A DNA stretch of 64,000 nt, taken from positions 744,001-808,000 of the forward strand of contig NZ_LN831790.1 in assembly GCF_001013905.1 (NCBI RefSeq), written 5' to 3'. Position 1 is the stretch's first letter. The number at the start of each line of letters is the position of its first letter. Below, piece by piece: positions 56,811 to 64,000 of the stretch. The translations under genes were made by a program, and so were the position numbers. A model generated the notes under the pieces. The model did no database searches, was not told the origin of the DNA, and was given only the letters and a program-made list of their open reading frames with translations. This stretch comes from Streptomyces leeuwenhoekii. GTDB taxonomy: Bacteria > Actinomycetota > Actinomycetes > Streptomycetales > Streptomycetaceae.

Positions 56811-58126
56811 ACGACCCCGACCTCGGCACCGAATCCCTTCGTGAGCGCGCGCTGGCCACGCTGGTAACCGCCCGGGACCGCACCACGCTGCTGACCGGCT
56901 GTGTGGACGACCCGGACCTGACCGCCCAGCACTCGCCGTTGATGTCGCCGCTGGTGTGGGACCTGGCGCACATCGGCAACCAGGAGGAGCAGTGGCTGCT
57001 GCGGGCCGTCGCCGGCCAGCAGGCGCTGCGGCCGGAGATCGACAGCCTGTACGACGCCTTCGAGCATCCGCGGGCCGAGCGCCCGAGGCTGCCGCTGCTG
57101 CCGCCCGCCGAGGCCCGGCGGTACGCGGCCGAGGTGCGCGCCCGGGCCCTGGACGTGCTGGAGCACGCCGTCTTCGACGCCTCACGGCTGACGCGGGCCG
57201 GGTTCGCCTTCGGGATGATCGCGCAGCACGAACAGCAGCACGACGAGACGATGCTGATCACCCATCAGCTCCGCAAGGGGCCGCAGGCGCTCACCGCCCC
57301 GGACCCCCGTCCGGCGCCGCCCTTCACCGGGCCGGCCGAGGTCCTGGTCCCCGGCGGCCCGTTCACGATGGGCACCTCCACCGAGCCGTGGGCGCTGGAC
57401 AACGAGCGCCCCGCGCACCGGCGGGAGGTGCCGCCCTTCTGGATCGACACCACGCCGGTGACGAACGCCGCGTACCAGGCGTTCATCGCGGACGGCGGCT
57501 ACGACGACCCGCGCTGGTGGCAGCCGGAGGGCTGGGACCACATACGGCGGCACTCGGTCCGCGCGCCGCTGTTCTGGCGCCGTGACGGCGGGCAGTGGCT
57601 GCGGCGCCGCTTCGGCGTCACCGAGGTGGTGCCGCCCGACGAACCGGTGATGCACGTGTGCTGGTACGAGGCCGACGCCTACGCCCGCTGGGCCGGGCGG
57701 CGGCTGCCCACCGAGGCCGAGTGGGAGAAGGCCGCCCGCCACGACCCGGCCGGCGACCGCTCGAGGCGCTACCCGTGGGGGGACGCCGATCCGGGGCCCG
57801 ACCACGCCAACCTGGGCCAGCGGCACCTGCGGCCGGCCCCTGCCGGGAGCTACCCGGCCGGTGCGTCCGCGCTCGGGGTGCGGCAGCTGATCGGGGACGT
57901 GTGGGAGTGGACGGCGAGCGACTTCCTGCCGTACCCCGGTTTCCGGGCGTACCCGTACAAGGAGTACTCGGAGGTGTTCTTCGGCCCGGAGTACAAGGTG
58001 CTGCGCGGTGGCTCGTTCGCCGTGGACCCGGTGGCCTGCCGGGGCACCTTCCGCAACTGGGACTATCCGGTCCGGCGGCAGATCTTCTCCGGGTTCCGCA
58101 CGGCCCGCTCCGAGGAGGCCGGCTGA
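56807..58126 (+). CDS. egtB: Ergothioneine sulfoxide synthase EgtB
   Basis: This 439-aa non-heme iron enzyme couples gamma-glutamylcysteine to hercynine with oxygen, giving a sulfoxide. The N-terminal DinB-like domain has iron ligands in H141-E-Q-Q-H145-D-E147 and an upstream DLAHIGNQEEQW. The C-terminal formylglycine-generating-enzyme-like domain has VPGGPFTMGTS, RLPTEAEWEKAARHDP, GDVWEWTASDF and VLRGGSFAVDPVACRGTFRNW. The start overlaps egtA by 4 bp and the stop overlaps egtC by 1 bp (TGATG). Confidence 0.97.
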   Translation: MNDPDLGTESLRERALATLVTARDRTTLLTGCVDDPDLTAQHSPLMSPLVWDLAHIGNQEEQWLLRAVAGQQALRPEIDSLYDAFEHPRAERPRLPLLPPAEARRYAAEVRARALDVLEHAVFDASRLTRAGFAFGMIAQHEQQHDETMLITHQLRKGPQALTAPDPRPAPPFTGPAEVLVPGGPFTMGTSTEPWALDNERPAHRREVPPFWIDTTPVTNAAYQAFIADGGYDDPRWWQPEGWDHIRRHSVRAPLFWRRDGGQWLRRRFGVTEVVPPDEPVMHVCWYEADAYARWAGRRLPTEAEWEKAARHDPAGDRSRRYPWGDADPGPDHANLGQRHLRPAPAGSYPAGASALGVRQLIGDVWEWTASDFLPYPGFRAYPYKEYSEVFFGPEYKVLRGGSFAVDPVACRGTFRNWDYPVRRQIFSGFRTARSEEAG

Positions 58127-59016
58127 TGTGCCGTCACCTCGCCTACGTCGGGCCCGCCGAGCCGCTGGGCGGGCTGCTGGTGGAGCCGCCGCACGCGTTG
58201 TACCGCCAGTCGTGGGCGCCGCGACGGCAGCGGTACGGAACGGTCAACGCCGACGGGTTCGGGGTCGGCTGGTACGCCGAGGGGGACCCGGTGCCGGCGC
58301 GGTACCGCCGGGCCGGGCCGATCTGGGCGGACCAGTCCTTCGCCGACCTGGCCCGGGTGGTGCGGACGACCGCGCTGCTCGGCGCGGTGCGGGACGCGAC
58401 CCTGTCGGGCGCGGACGCGGAGGCCGCGGCCGCGCCGTTCGCCGCGGGCCCCTGGCTTTTCAGCCACAACGGGGCCGTGGCGGGCTGGCCGGACTCGCTC
58501 GCCCCGCTCGCCGCTTGCCTGCCACCCGGGGAGCTGCTGGCGCTGGAGGCCCGCAACGACTCCGCGTTGGTGTGGGCGCTGGTCCTCGACCGGCTGCGTG
58601 ACGGCCAGGGGATGGCCCGGGCGCTGGCCGGCTCGGTCGCCGAGGTCGCCGCGGCGGCCCCCGCCTCCCGGCTGAACCTGCTGCTCACCGATGGCGACAC
58701 CGTCGCCGCCACCGCCTGGGGCGACACCCTGTGGTATCTGTCCCGGTCCGGCGGTGGCACCGTCGTGGCCTCCGAGCCCTACGACGACGACCCGGGCTGG
58801 CGGGAGGTGCCCGACCGGACCCTGCTCACGGCCGGCCGCACCGACGTCCAGCTCACCCCGCTGCCGGACCTCGCGCCCGGCGCACCCCCCGGAGCCGCGG
58901 GCCCCGGCCCGGGCGAGCGGGCCGCCGCCCGGGCAACGGCGCCCGCGTCCGCACCGGACGAGCCCGCACCCGCCCCGGTCCCCGCACCCGTATCCGCGAA
59001 GGAGCCCCGTACGTGA
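58126..59016 (+). CDS. egtC: Ergothioneine gamma-glutamyl amidohydrolase EgtC
   Basis: This 296-aa class II glutamine-amidotransferase-like enzyme removes the gamma-glutamyl group from the EgtB product. It starts MCRHLAYVG, so Cys2 becomes the N-terminal nucleophile after Met removal. NADGFGVGWY, SHNGAVAGW and ARNDSALVWAL are the further Ntn active-site motifs. Roughly the last 45 residues are Pro/Ala/Gly-rich, an extension beyond the usual domain, and look disordered. Start and stop overlap both neighbours, so it is coupled to egtB and egtD. Confidence 0.95.
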   Translation: MCRHLAYVGPAEPLGGLLVEPPHALYRQSWAPRRQRYGTVNADGFGVGWYAEGDPVPARYRRAGPIWADQSFADLARVVRTTALLGAVRDATLSGADAEAAAAPFAAGPWLFSHNGAVAGWPDSLAPLAACLPPGELLALEARNDSALVWALVLDRLRDGQGMARALAGSVAEVAAAAPASRLNLLLTDGDTVAATAWGDTLWYLSRSGGGTVVASEPYDDDPGWREVPDRTLLTAGRTDVQLTPLPDLAPGAPPGAAGPGPGERAAARATAPASAPDEPAPAPVPAPVSAKEPRT

Positions 59017-59975
59017 GCCCGTTCCGCCTCTCCCGCACCCTGCCCGAGGACGCCACGGACGCCGCCTTGCGCGCCGACGTCCTGGAGGGCCTGACCGGCA
59101 CGCCGAAGACGCTCCCGCCCAAGTGGTTCTACGACGCGCGCGGCAGTGAGCTGTTCGAGCGGATCACCGAGCTGCCGGAGTACTACCCGACGCGGGCCGA
59201 GCGCGAGATCCTCGCCGACCGGGCCGGGGAGATCGCCGCGGCGGCCGGCGCCCGCACCCTGGTGGAGCTGGGCTCCGGCTCCTCCGAGAAGACCCGCTAT
59301 CTGCTGGATGCCCTGACCGGTCTGCGCGCCTACGTACCGGTCGACGTCAGCGAGAGCGCCCTGGCCCTGGCCGGGCGGGCGCTCGCCGCCGAGCGGCCGG
59401 AGCTCCAGGTGCACGCGCTGATCGCCGACTTCACCGCCGGGCTGACGCTGCCGGACACCCCGGGGCCGCGGCTGCTGGTGTTCCTCGGCGGCACGATCGG
59501 CAACCTGCTGCCCGCCGAACGCGCCGCCTTCCTGGCCTCCGTGCGCGCCCTGCTGTCCCCGGGCGACGCGCTGCTGCTGGGCACGGATCTGGTCAAGGAC
59601 GAGAACGTGCTGGTCCGGGCCTACGACGACGCGGCGGGGGTGACGGCCGCGTTCAACAAGAACGTCCTCACGGTGATCAACCGGGAACTGGGCGCCGACT
59701 TCGATCCGGCCGCCTTCGACCACGTGGCGCTGTGGGACGCCGAGCGGGAGTGGATCGAGATGCGGCTGCGCTCCCGTACCGCGCAGACGGTGAAGCTCCC
59801 CGCGCTCGGTCTGGCCGTGGACTTCGCCGCGGGCGAGGAGCTGCGCACGGAGGTGTCCGCGAAGTTCCGTGAGGCGGGCGTGCGGGGCGAACTGTCCGCG
59901 GCGGGCCTGGAGCCGGCCCGCTGGTGGACGGACGGCGCGGGCCGGTTCGCGCTGTCGCTGAGCGTGGCGCGCTGA
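59013..59975 (+). CDS. egtD: Histidine N-alpha-methyltransferase EgtD
   Basis: This 320-aa SAM-dependent enzyme trimethylates histidine to hercynine. It has the EgtD N-terminus PPKWFYDARGSELFERITELPEYYPTRAE, the SAM motif LVELGSGSSEKTRYLLDAL, VFLGGTIGNLLP and AFNKNVLTVINRELGADFD. The GTG start overlaps the egtC stop as GTGA. It is the last gene of the operon here; the beta-lyase gene egtE is not beside it. A minus-strand lipoprotein gene ends 23 bp downstream. Confidence 0.97.
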   Translation: MSPFRLSRTLPEDATDAALRADVLEGLTGTPKTLPPKWFYDARGSELFERITELPEYYPTRAEREILADRAGEIAAAAGARTLVELGSGSSEKTRYLLDALTGLRAYVPVDVSESALALAGRALAAERPELQVHALIADFTAGLTLPDTPGPRLLVFLGGTIGNLLPAERAAFLASVRALLSPGDALLLGTDLVKDENVLVRAYDDAAGVTAAFNKNVLTVINRELGADFDPAAFDHVALWDAEREWIEMRLRSRTAQTVKLPALGLAVDFAAGEELRTEVSAKFREAGVRGELSAAGLEPARWWTDGAGRFALSLSVAR

Positions 59976-59998
59976 CGGGAGCCGGCCCGCCGCCGGGC

Positions 59999-61264
59999 TC
60001 ACTCCAGGCCGAGGTCCAGGAGTTCGGTGATGCGGCGGGAGGCCCGGCGGGCCTCCGTCTCCGGGTCGGCGCCGGACAGCACCTTCGTCATGTACTCCTT
60101 GATCGGGTTGTCCGCCTCGACCGCGCCCCACCGGGGCGTGGTCGGGGTGGCCCGGCCACGGGCGGCGCCGGCCGCCATGGCCTCGACGCCCTCCCCGCCC
60201 GCGACGGCCTGGGCGAGCGACTTCTTGTTCGGCACGTAGTTCATGGTGCGGGCCAGGTCGGTGTTCCACCGGGTGCCCGTGAGCGCCTCCACCACGGCGA
60301 CCGCGCCGTCCCGGTCGTCGGTGTTCCGGGGGACGACCAGATCGGAGCCGCCGGTGAAGACCGCCCCGGGCTCGCCCGCCTTCTTCCCGGGCACCGGGAA
60401 GAAGCCCAGCTCGCCTTCCAGGTCCGGGTTCTCGCGCACGATGGCGTGGGCCAGGCCCGGCACGGCGACGATCTGCGCGACCCGCCCCCGGGCGAACACC
60501 CGGGCCTGCGGCGGGTGTTCCTCGTCGGCGTCGACCGGGCCGTCCCCGAGCGCCTGGAGCCTGCGGTAGAAGTCCATCCCCCGCAGCGCGGCCGGGGTGT
60601 CCAGCGCGCCCTCCCAGACACCGCCGCCGCGCTCCCGGGCCAGGTCGCCGCCCTCGTCCCAGATGAAGCCGGAGAGGGTGTACCAGTCCTGCCCGGCCAG
60701 GTAGATGCCCTGGTCGCCGCCGGAGTCGAGCCGCTCGGTGACGGCGAGCCACTCGTCGCGGGTACGGGGCGGGGCGGTGACACCCGCCTGCGCGAACAGG
60801 TCCTTGCGGTAGACGACCACGCGGTTGGCCGCGTACCAGGGGATGCCGTACTGCTGGGACATCCACTGCCCCGGCTCGGCCAGGCCCGGCAGCCAGTCGC
60901 GGATGCCCCAGTCCCGCATCGCCTCCAGCGTCAGGTCGTGGAGCCGGCCGCCCTCCGCGTACTGGGTGACCTGGGTGTTGCCGACCTCGATGACGTCGGG
61001 CCCGTCCTCGCCGTCCGCCTCCAGCGCGGCCTGCACCTTCGCGCCGATCCCGGTCCACCGCTGGATGCGGATGTCGAGGTCCAGACCGGGATGCGAGCGC
61101 TCGAAGTCCTCGGTGAACCGCCGCAGGAAGTCCTGCGAGGCGCTGTCCTTCATCAGCCACACGGTGACGGCGCGCCGCTCGGCCCCGCCGTCCTGCGGCA
61201 TCAGGCCGCAGCCGCTGAGCAGGGATGCCGACACGCAGGCGAGGGCGAGGAGGCGACGTCTCAC
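59999..61264 (-). CDS. ABC transporter sugar-binding lipoprotein
   Basis: This 421-aa extracellular solute-binding protein (family 1) has a lipoprotein signal peptide RRRLLALACVSASLLSG with lipobox Cys at about residue 20, followed by VTVWLMKDSASQDFLRRF, DVIEVGNTQVTQYAEGG and GGSDLVVPRNT, the usual carbohydrate-binding pattern. The GTG at 61264 gives a correct signal peptide; longer starts would bury it. No permease or ATPase genes adjoin it, so it may use a shared MsiK-type ATPase, as known in Streptomyces. A palindrome resembling a DasR site lies 124 bp upstream. Confidence 0.93.
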   Translation of the reverse strand: MRRRLLALACVSASLLSGCGLMPQDGGAERRAVTVWLMKDSASQDFLRRFTEDFERSHPGLDLDIRIQRWTGIGAKVQAALEADGEDGPDVIEVGNTQVTQYAEGGRLHDLTLEAMRDWGIRDWLPGLAEPGQWMSQQYGIPWYAANRVVVYRKDLFAQAGVTAPPRTRDEWLAVTERLDSGGDQGIYLAGQDWYTLSGFIWDEGGDLARERGGGVWEGALDTPAALRGMDFYRRLQALGDGPVDADEEHPPQARVFARGRVAQIVAVPGLAHAIVRENPDLEGELGFFPVPGKKAGEPGAVFTGGSDLVVPRNTDDRDGAVAVVEALTGTRWNTDLARTMNYVPNKKSLAQAVAGGEGVEAMAAGAARGRATPTTPRWGAVEADNPIKEYMTKVLSGADPETEARRASRRITELLDLGLE

Positions 61265-61387
61265 GAGGGTTCCCGTTCTGTCCGGCGGAGGTTCGCCCGC
61301 GGGCGGACGGGCGGTCCGTCCGGGCGGGCAGGCGAGAGAGACCCGACGTGGGGGGACGAGCAGAGGCTCGTACGGGTGTGCTGGATT

Positions 61388-61401
61388 TTGGTATGGACCA
61401 A
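61388..61401. promoter_or_regulatory. DasR/GntR-like operator
   Basis: TTGGTATGGACCAA has perfect TTGGT and ACCAA arms around four bases. It resembles the known DasR site type (TGGTCTAGACCA) of Streptomyces. It lies between the sugar-binding lipoprotein and dodecin genes. Confidence 0.5.
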
Positions 61402-61528
61402 TACGGAGGTCAAGGCCCCGCGGCCGGCGAAGCCGACGTCTCGCGCTCCGCCGCGAGGTGGGGCACGGTGGAGTGACACGCGGCACACGCGCCCCGGCGG
61501 TCACCGCCGAGCGGAGAGGAGCATCCGC

Positions 61529-61744
61529 ATGTCGAACCACACCTACCGGGTCACGGAGATCTTCGGCACCTCGCCCGACGGCGTCGACCAGGCCATTCGC
61601 AACGGCATCTCCCGTGCCTCACGCACCCTGCGGAACCTGGACTGGTTCGAGGTGACGCAGGTGCGCGGGCAGATCACCGACGGGGAGATCGCGCACTGGC
61701 AGGTCGGCCTGAAGGTCGGCTTCCGCCTGGAGGACGCCGACTGA
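61529..61744 (+). CDS. Dodecin family flavin-binding protein
   Basis: This 71-aa protein matches dodecin across its full length: TYRVTEIFGTSPDGVDQAIRNGISRASRTLRNLDWFEVTQVRGQI with the flavin-stacking Trp in LDWFEV, and a closing WQVGLKVGFRLED. Dodecins form hollow dodecamers that store flavins (FMN or its relatives) or bind CoA. The ATG at 61529 follows GGAGAGGAGC. It converges with the HAD phosphatase gene and shares its upstream gap with a lipoprotein gene. Confidence 0.95.
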   Translation: MSNHTYRVTEIFGTSPDGVDQAIRNGISRASRTLRNLDWFEVTQVRGQITDGEIAHWQVGLKVGFRLEDAD

Positions 61745-61778
61745 GCCCGCCCCCGCGTCCGCCGGACCCCGGCTCGGC

Positions 61779-62279
61779 CTAGGTGCGCCCTTCCCGTTCC
61801 TGCGCCACCTTCAGCTCCGCCGACCGGGCCGCCCAGCGCGCCCGTACGACGGTGAAGCCGTCCCGTTCGGCGTCCTCGCAGACCAGCTCGTCGTCGTCGA
61901 CCAGGACGCGGATCTCCCGGGTGCGGGCGAGCCGCCGCAGGATCTCCAGCTTGGTGCGCCGGGCCGGGCGCCGGTCGCCGTCGCGCCGCATGTACACGCG
62001 CCCGTCCGGCAGCCCGTGCGCGGCCAGCCAGTCGAGCGTGTCGCGACGGCAGCGCTCGGGGCGCCCGGTCAGATAGACGACCTCGCACTCCTCGGCGCTC
62101 GCCCGGGCCAGGGCGATGCCCTCGGCGAGCGGCGGATCGTGCGGCGCGGCGGCGAAGAAGGCGTCCCAGTCACGCGGCCTGCGCTCAAGGAACCGCTGGC
62201 GATGGGCGGTGTCGGCCAGGGTGTTGTCGAGGTCGAACACGGCCAGCGGGGTCCTTCTGCCATCGGTCACGCCTCCCAC
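61779..62279 (-). CDS. HAD-superfamily phosphatase (polynucleotide kinase 3'-phosphatase-like)
   Basis: This 166-aa protein shows HAD motif I as [11 protein letters not shown], motif II in VVYLTGRPE, and late acidic residues in [14 protein letters not shown]. The length and LTGRP pattern match the phosphatase domain of bacterial T4-Pnk-like proteins without the kinase part. It removes a phosphate from an unknown substrate. GTG at 62279 is used, and GTG at 62270 is also possible. Its 5' end faces the Zur-type promoter of the L32 operon. Confidence 0.85.
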   Translation of the reverse strand: MGGVTDGRRTPLAVFDLDNTLADTAHRQRFLERRPRDWDAFFAAAPHDPPLAEGIALARASAEECEVVYLTGRPERCRRDTLDWLAAHGLPDGRVYMRRDGDRRPARRTKLEILRRLARTREIRVLVDDDELVCEDAERDGFTVVRARWAARSAELKVAQEREGRT

Positions 62280-62341
62280 CCTACGGCGCCGCCCGTCCGC
62301 CCCGCGCGCACCGCCCGGGGCCCGCGCCGCCGGCCCTTCAA

Positions 62342-62371
62342 TTGCTCATGGGAACCATTTTCATGTAGCGT
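62342..62371 (+). promoter_or_regulatory. Promoter of the L32-CobW operon
   Basis: TTGCTC (62342) and TAGCGT (62366) are separated by 18 bp and make a plausible -35/-10 pair. The Zur-like palindrome fills the spacer, so a bound repressor would block it. Confidence 0.45.
62347..62365. promoter_or_regulatory. Zur box
   Basis: CATGGGAACCATTTTCATG is an imperfect 19-bp palindrome with CATG arms and the AAnnATT core of actinomycete Zur sites (TGAAAATGnTTTTCA type). It is 45 bp upstream of a cysteine-free L32 gene, a classic Zur target. Confidence 0.75.
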
Positions 62372-62409
62372 CCAGGGCGACCACGACACGAGAAGGAGTC
62401 GCCCGTCCC

Positions 62410-62580
62410 ATGGCAGTTCCCAAGCGGAAGATGTCCCGCAGCAACACCCGTCACCGCCGCGCCCGCTGGAAGGCCGCCACGCCCACGCTCGTGCCGGTCA
62501 CCGTCGACGGCGTCCGCCATCTGGTGCCGCAGCATCTGGTGAAGGCGTACGAGCGCGGTCTGCTGCGCCCCGGGGACTGA
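62410..62580 (+). CDS. rpmF: 50S ribosomal protein L32, zinc-independent paralog
   Basis: This 56-aa protein begins [20 protein letters not shown], the L32 N-terminus, and ends [17 protein letters not shown]. It contains no cysteine, so it is the C-minus type that replaces zinc-binding L32 when zinc is scarce. The ATG at 62410 has AAGGAG 11 bases upstream. The gene lies under a Zur box and 3 bp before a CobW-family GTPase. Confidence 0.95.
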   Translation: MAVPKRKMSRSNTRHRRARWKAATPTLVPVTVDGVRHLVPQHLVKAYERGLLRPGD

Positions 62581-62583
62581 CCG

Positions 62584-63795
62584 ATGCCGCACGACCGACT
62601 GCCCGTCACCGTCCTGTCCGGGTTCCTCGGGGCGGGCAAGACCACCCTGCTCAACCATGTCCTGGCGGGCCGCGAGGGGCTGCGCGTCGCCGTGATCGTC
62701 AACGACATGAGTGAGATCAACATCGACGCCGCCCTGGTGCGCGGCGGCGAGGCGGCCCTGTCCCGGACGGAGGAACGCCTGGTCGAGATGACCAACGGCT
62801 GCATCTGCTGCACCCTGCGCGACGACCTGCTGGAGGAGGTGGCGCGGCTGGCCCGCGAGGGCCGCTTCGACCACCTGCTCATCGAGTCGTCGGGCATCTC
62901 GGAGCCGATGCCCGTGGCGGCCACCTTCGCCCTCGCCCGCGACGACGGCGCCACCCTCGGCGACATCGCCCGGCTCGACACCATGGTCACGGTCGTGGAC
63001 GCGGCGAACTTCCTGACCGAGCTTCACACCGGCGACGACCTCGCCGAGCGCGGCCTCGCCCCGTACGAGGACGACGAGCGCACCGTGAGCGATCTCCTCG
63101 TCGATCAGGTGGAGTTCGCCGACGTCCTCGTCCTCAACAAGCTCGATCTGGTCGGCGAGGAAGCGGCGGCACGGCTGCGGGCGGTGCTCGGCCGCCTCAA
63201 CCCGGCCGCCCGGATCGTGGGGGCCGTGCACGGGCGGGTGGACCTGCGCGAGGTGCTCGGCACCGGCCTGTTCGACCTGGAGCGGGCCCAGCAGGCCCCC
63301 GGCTGGGTGCGGGAGCTCAACGGGGACCACGTCCCGGAGACGGAGGAGTACGGGATCTCCTCCGTGGTCTTCCGCTCACCGCGGCTGTTCCACCCCGGGC
63401 GGCTGTGGGCCTTCGTCACCGGGGAACTGGACGGCGGGGCGTTCGGACGGGTGCTGCGCTCCAAGGGCTTCTTCACCCTGGCCGGCCGCGCCGGGGTGAC
63501 GGGGCTGTGGTCGCAGGCCGGCTCGGTCGCCCGCTTCGAGCCGTCCGCCGCCCGCGACGCCGAGGCCCCGCACGCGCAGGAACTGGTGTTCATCGGGACC
63601 CGGCTGGACCCCGGCGCGCTGCGCGCCGCGCTGTCCGGCTGTCTGATGGCCCCCGGCGAGGAGACCCCCGGCGAGGACCCGTTCCCGGTGTGGGACACGT
63701 ACGGCACCGACGACGCCTGCGACCACGAGCACCCGCCGGATCGGTCGCCGGCCGCCGGGAATGCGGCGGCGCCTGAGGCGTTGAACCCCGTGTGA
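62584..63795 (+). CDS. CobW/COG0523-family GTPase, putative zinc chaperone
   Basis: This 403-aa protein has the Walker [14 protein letters not shown], the metal-binding [11 protein letters not shown] (CxCC), ESSGISEP, and the guanine-specificity NKLD. A C-terminal CobW domain follows with a CDHEHPP metal-rich stretch near residue 378. COG0523 members insert metals into client proteins, and the Zur-controlled branch serves zinc starvation. Its position under the same Zur box as L32 supports zinc. The stop overlaps the next start as GTGA. Confidence 0.94.
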   Translation: MPHDRLPVTVLSGFLGAGKTTLLNHVLAGREGLRVAVIVNDMSEINIDAALVRGGEAALSRTEERLVEMTNGCICCTLRDDLLEEVARLAREGRFDHLLIESSGISEPMPVAATFALARDDGATLGDIARLDTMVTVVDAANFLTELHTGDDLAERGLAPYEDDERTVSDLLVDQVEFADVLVLNKLDLVGEEAAARLRAVLGRLNPAARIVGAVHGRVDLREVLGTGLFDLERAQQAPGWVRELNGDHVPETEEYGISSVVFRSPRLFHPGRLWAFVTGELDGGAFGRVLRSKGFFTLAGRAGVTGLWSQAGSVARFEPSAARDAEAPHAQELVFIGTRLDPGALRAALSGCLMAPGEETPGEDPFPVWDTYGTDDACDHEHPPDRSPAAGNAAAPEALNPV

Positions 63796-64000
63796 GCTCC
63801 CTGATCGCCCGGACCCGCTTCTCCGTCCTCGACCGCTCCCGCACCCGCGAGGGCCACACGCACGCCGAGGCGCTGCGTGACACCGTACGGCTGGCGCGGG
63901 AGCTGGAGGATCTCGGGTACCACCGGTTCTGGGTCTCGGAGCACCACGGCGTGCCCGGGGTGGCCGGCTCGGCGCCGACCGTGCTGGCCGCCGCCGTGGC
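63792..64000 (+). CDS. Luciferase-like (LLM) flavin-dependent oxidoreductase, 5' part
   Basis: The first 69 codons are visible before the right edge. They read [61 protein letters not shown], which matches the N-terminus of LLM-class oxidoreductases of the MsnO8 type, with the substrate-side VSEHHG motif. The GTG start overlaps the CobW stop, so it is translated as part of the zinc-starvation operon. Its substrate is unknown, and F420 or FMN may be the cofactor. Confidence 0.85.
   Translation, partial: MSSLIARTRFSVLDRSRTREGHTHAEALRDTVRLARELEDLGYHRFWVSEHHGVPGVAGSAPTVLAAAV

Overview
The window is very G+C-rich with strongly biased third codon positions. Its genes (NRPS megasynthases, an ergothioneine operon, an Hrd-type sigma factor, dodecin, a cysteine-free L32) are those of an actinomycete, almost certainly Streptomyces or a close relative. 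No rRNA, tRNA, CRISPR array, transposase or integrase was found.

Region 1 (1-33375, all minus strand) is the right end of a nonribosomal peptide gene cluster. In transcription order it holds a cytochrome P450, a stand-alone penicillin-binding-protein-type thioesterase/cyclase, a complete five-module NRPS (6181 aa), and a second NRPS that leaves the window inside the epimerization domain of its third module. The visible line is A-T / C-A-T-E / C-A-T-E / C-A-T-E / C-A-T // C-A-T-E / C-A-T / C-A-T-E. The predicted chirality is L-D-D-D-L-D-L-D. Module 7 has the textbook threonine code and module 3 a valine code. Modules 2 and 4 share one unassigned code, modules 1 and 5 nearly share another, and modules 6 and 8 look basic or polar. 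There is no starter C domain and no C-terminal TE in view. An L residue first, a D residue last and a trans cyclase together suggest a head-to-tail cyclic peptide, a cyclo-octapeptide if the second NRPS ends just left of the window. I do not recognise the product.

Region 2 (33376-34230) is a long upstream region without a confident gene. It carries a 22-bp direct repeat, an imperfect hairpin and a possible 27-codon ORF. It probably holds the cluster promoter.

Region 3 (34231-54190) is mixed chromosomal content: a TPR protein, peptide deformylase, a flavin disulfide oxidoreductase divergent from thioredoxin, LacI and TetR regulators (the TetR gene divergent from an FMN reductase over twin palindromes), a LysR regulator, a small zinc-ribbon protein, a CoA-transferase, a phosphoribosyltransferase, a pyruvyltransferase/FAD-oxidoreductase pair, an alpha/beta hydrolase, the RNA-repair pair archease and RtcB, a CapA-like protein, a sigma factor, a PEBP-like protein, a PPOX flavoprotein and a beta-hydroxyacid dehydrogenase. 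Several convergent gene pairs are separated by strong hairpins. Several 5' regions carry degenerate short-period tandem repeats of 11, about 15, 20 and about 27 bp.

Region 4 (54309-64000) has a PARG-like protein and a translationally coupled egtABCD operon for ergothioneine (no egtE beside it). Next come a sugar-ABC lipoprotein behind a DasR/GntR-like operator, dodecin and a HAD phosphatase. Last is a zinc-starvation operon: Zur-like box, cysteine-free L32, CobW-family GTPase, and a coupled luciferase-like monooxygenase cut by the window edge.
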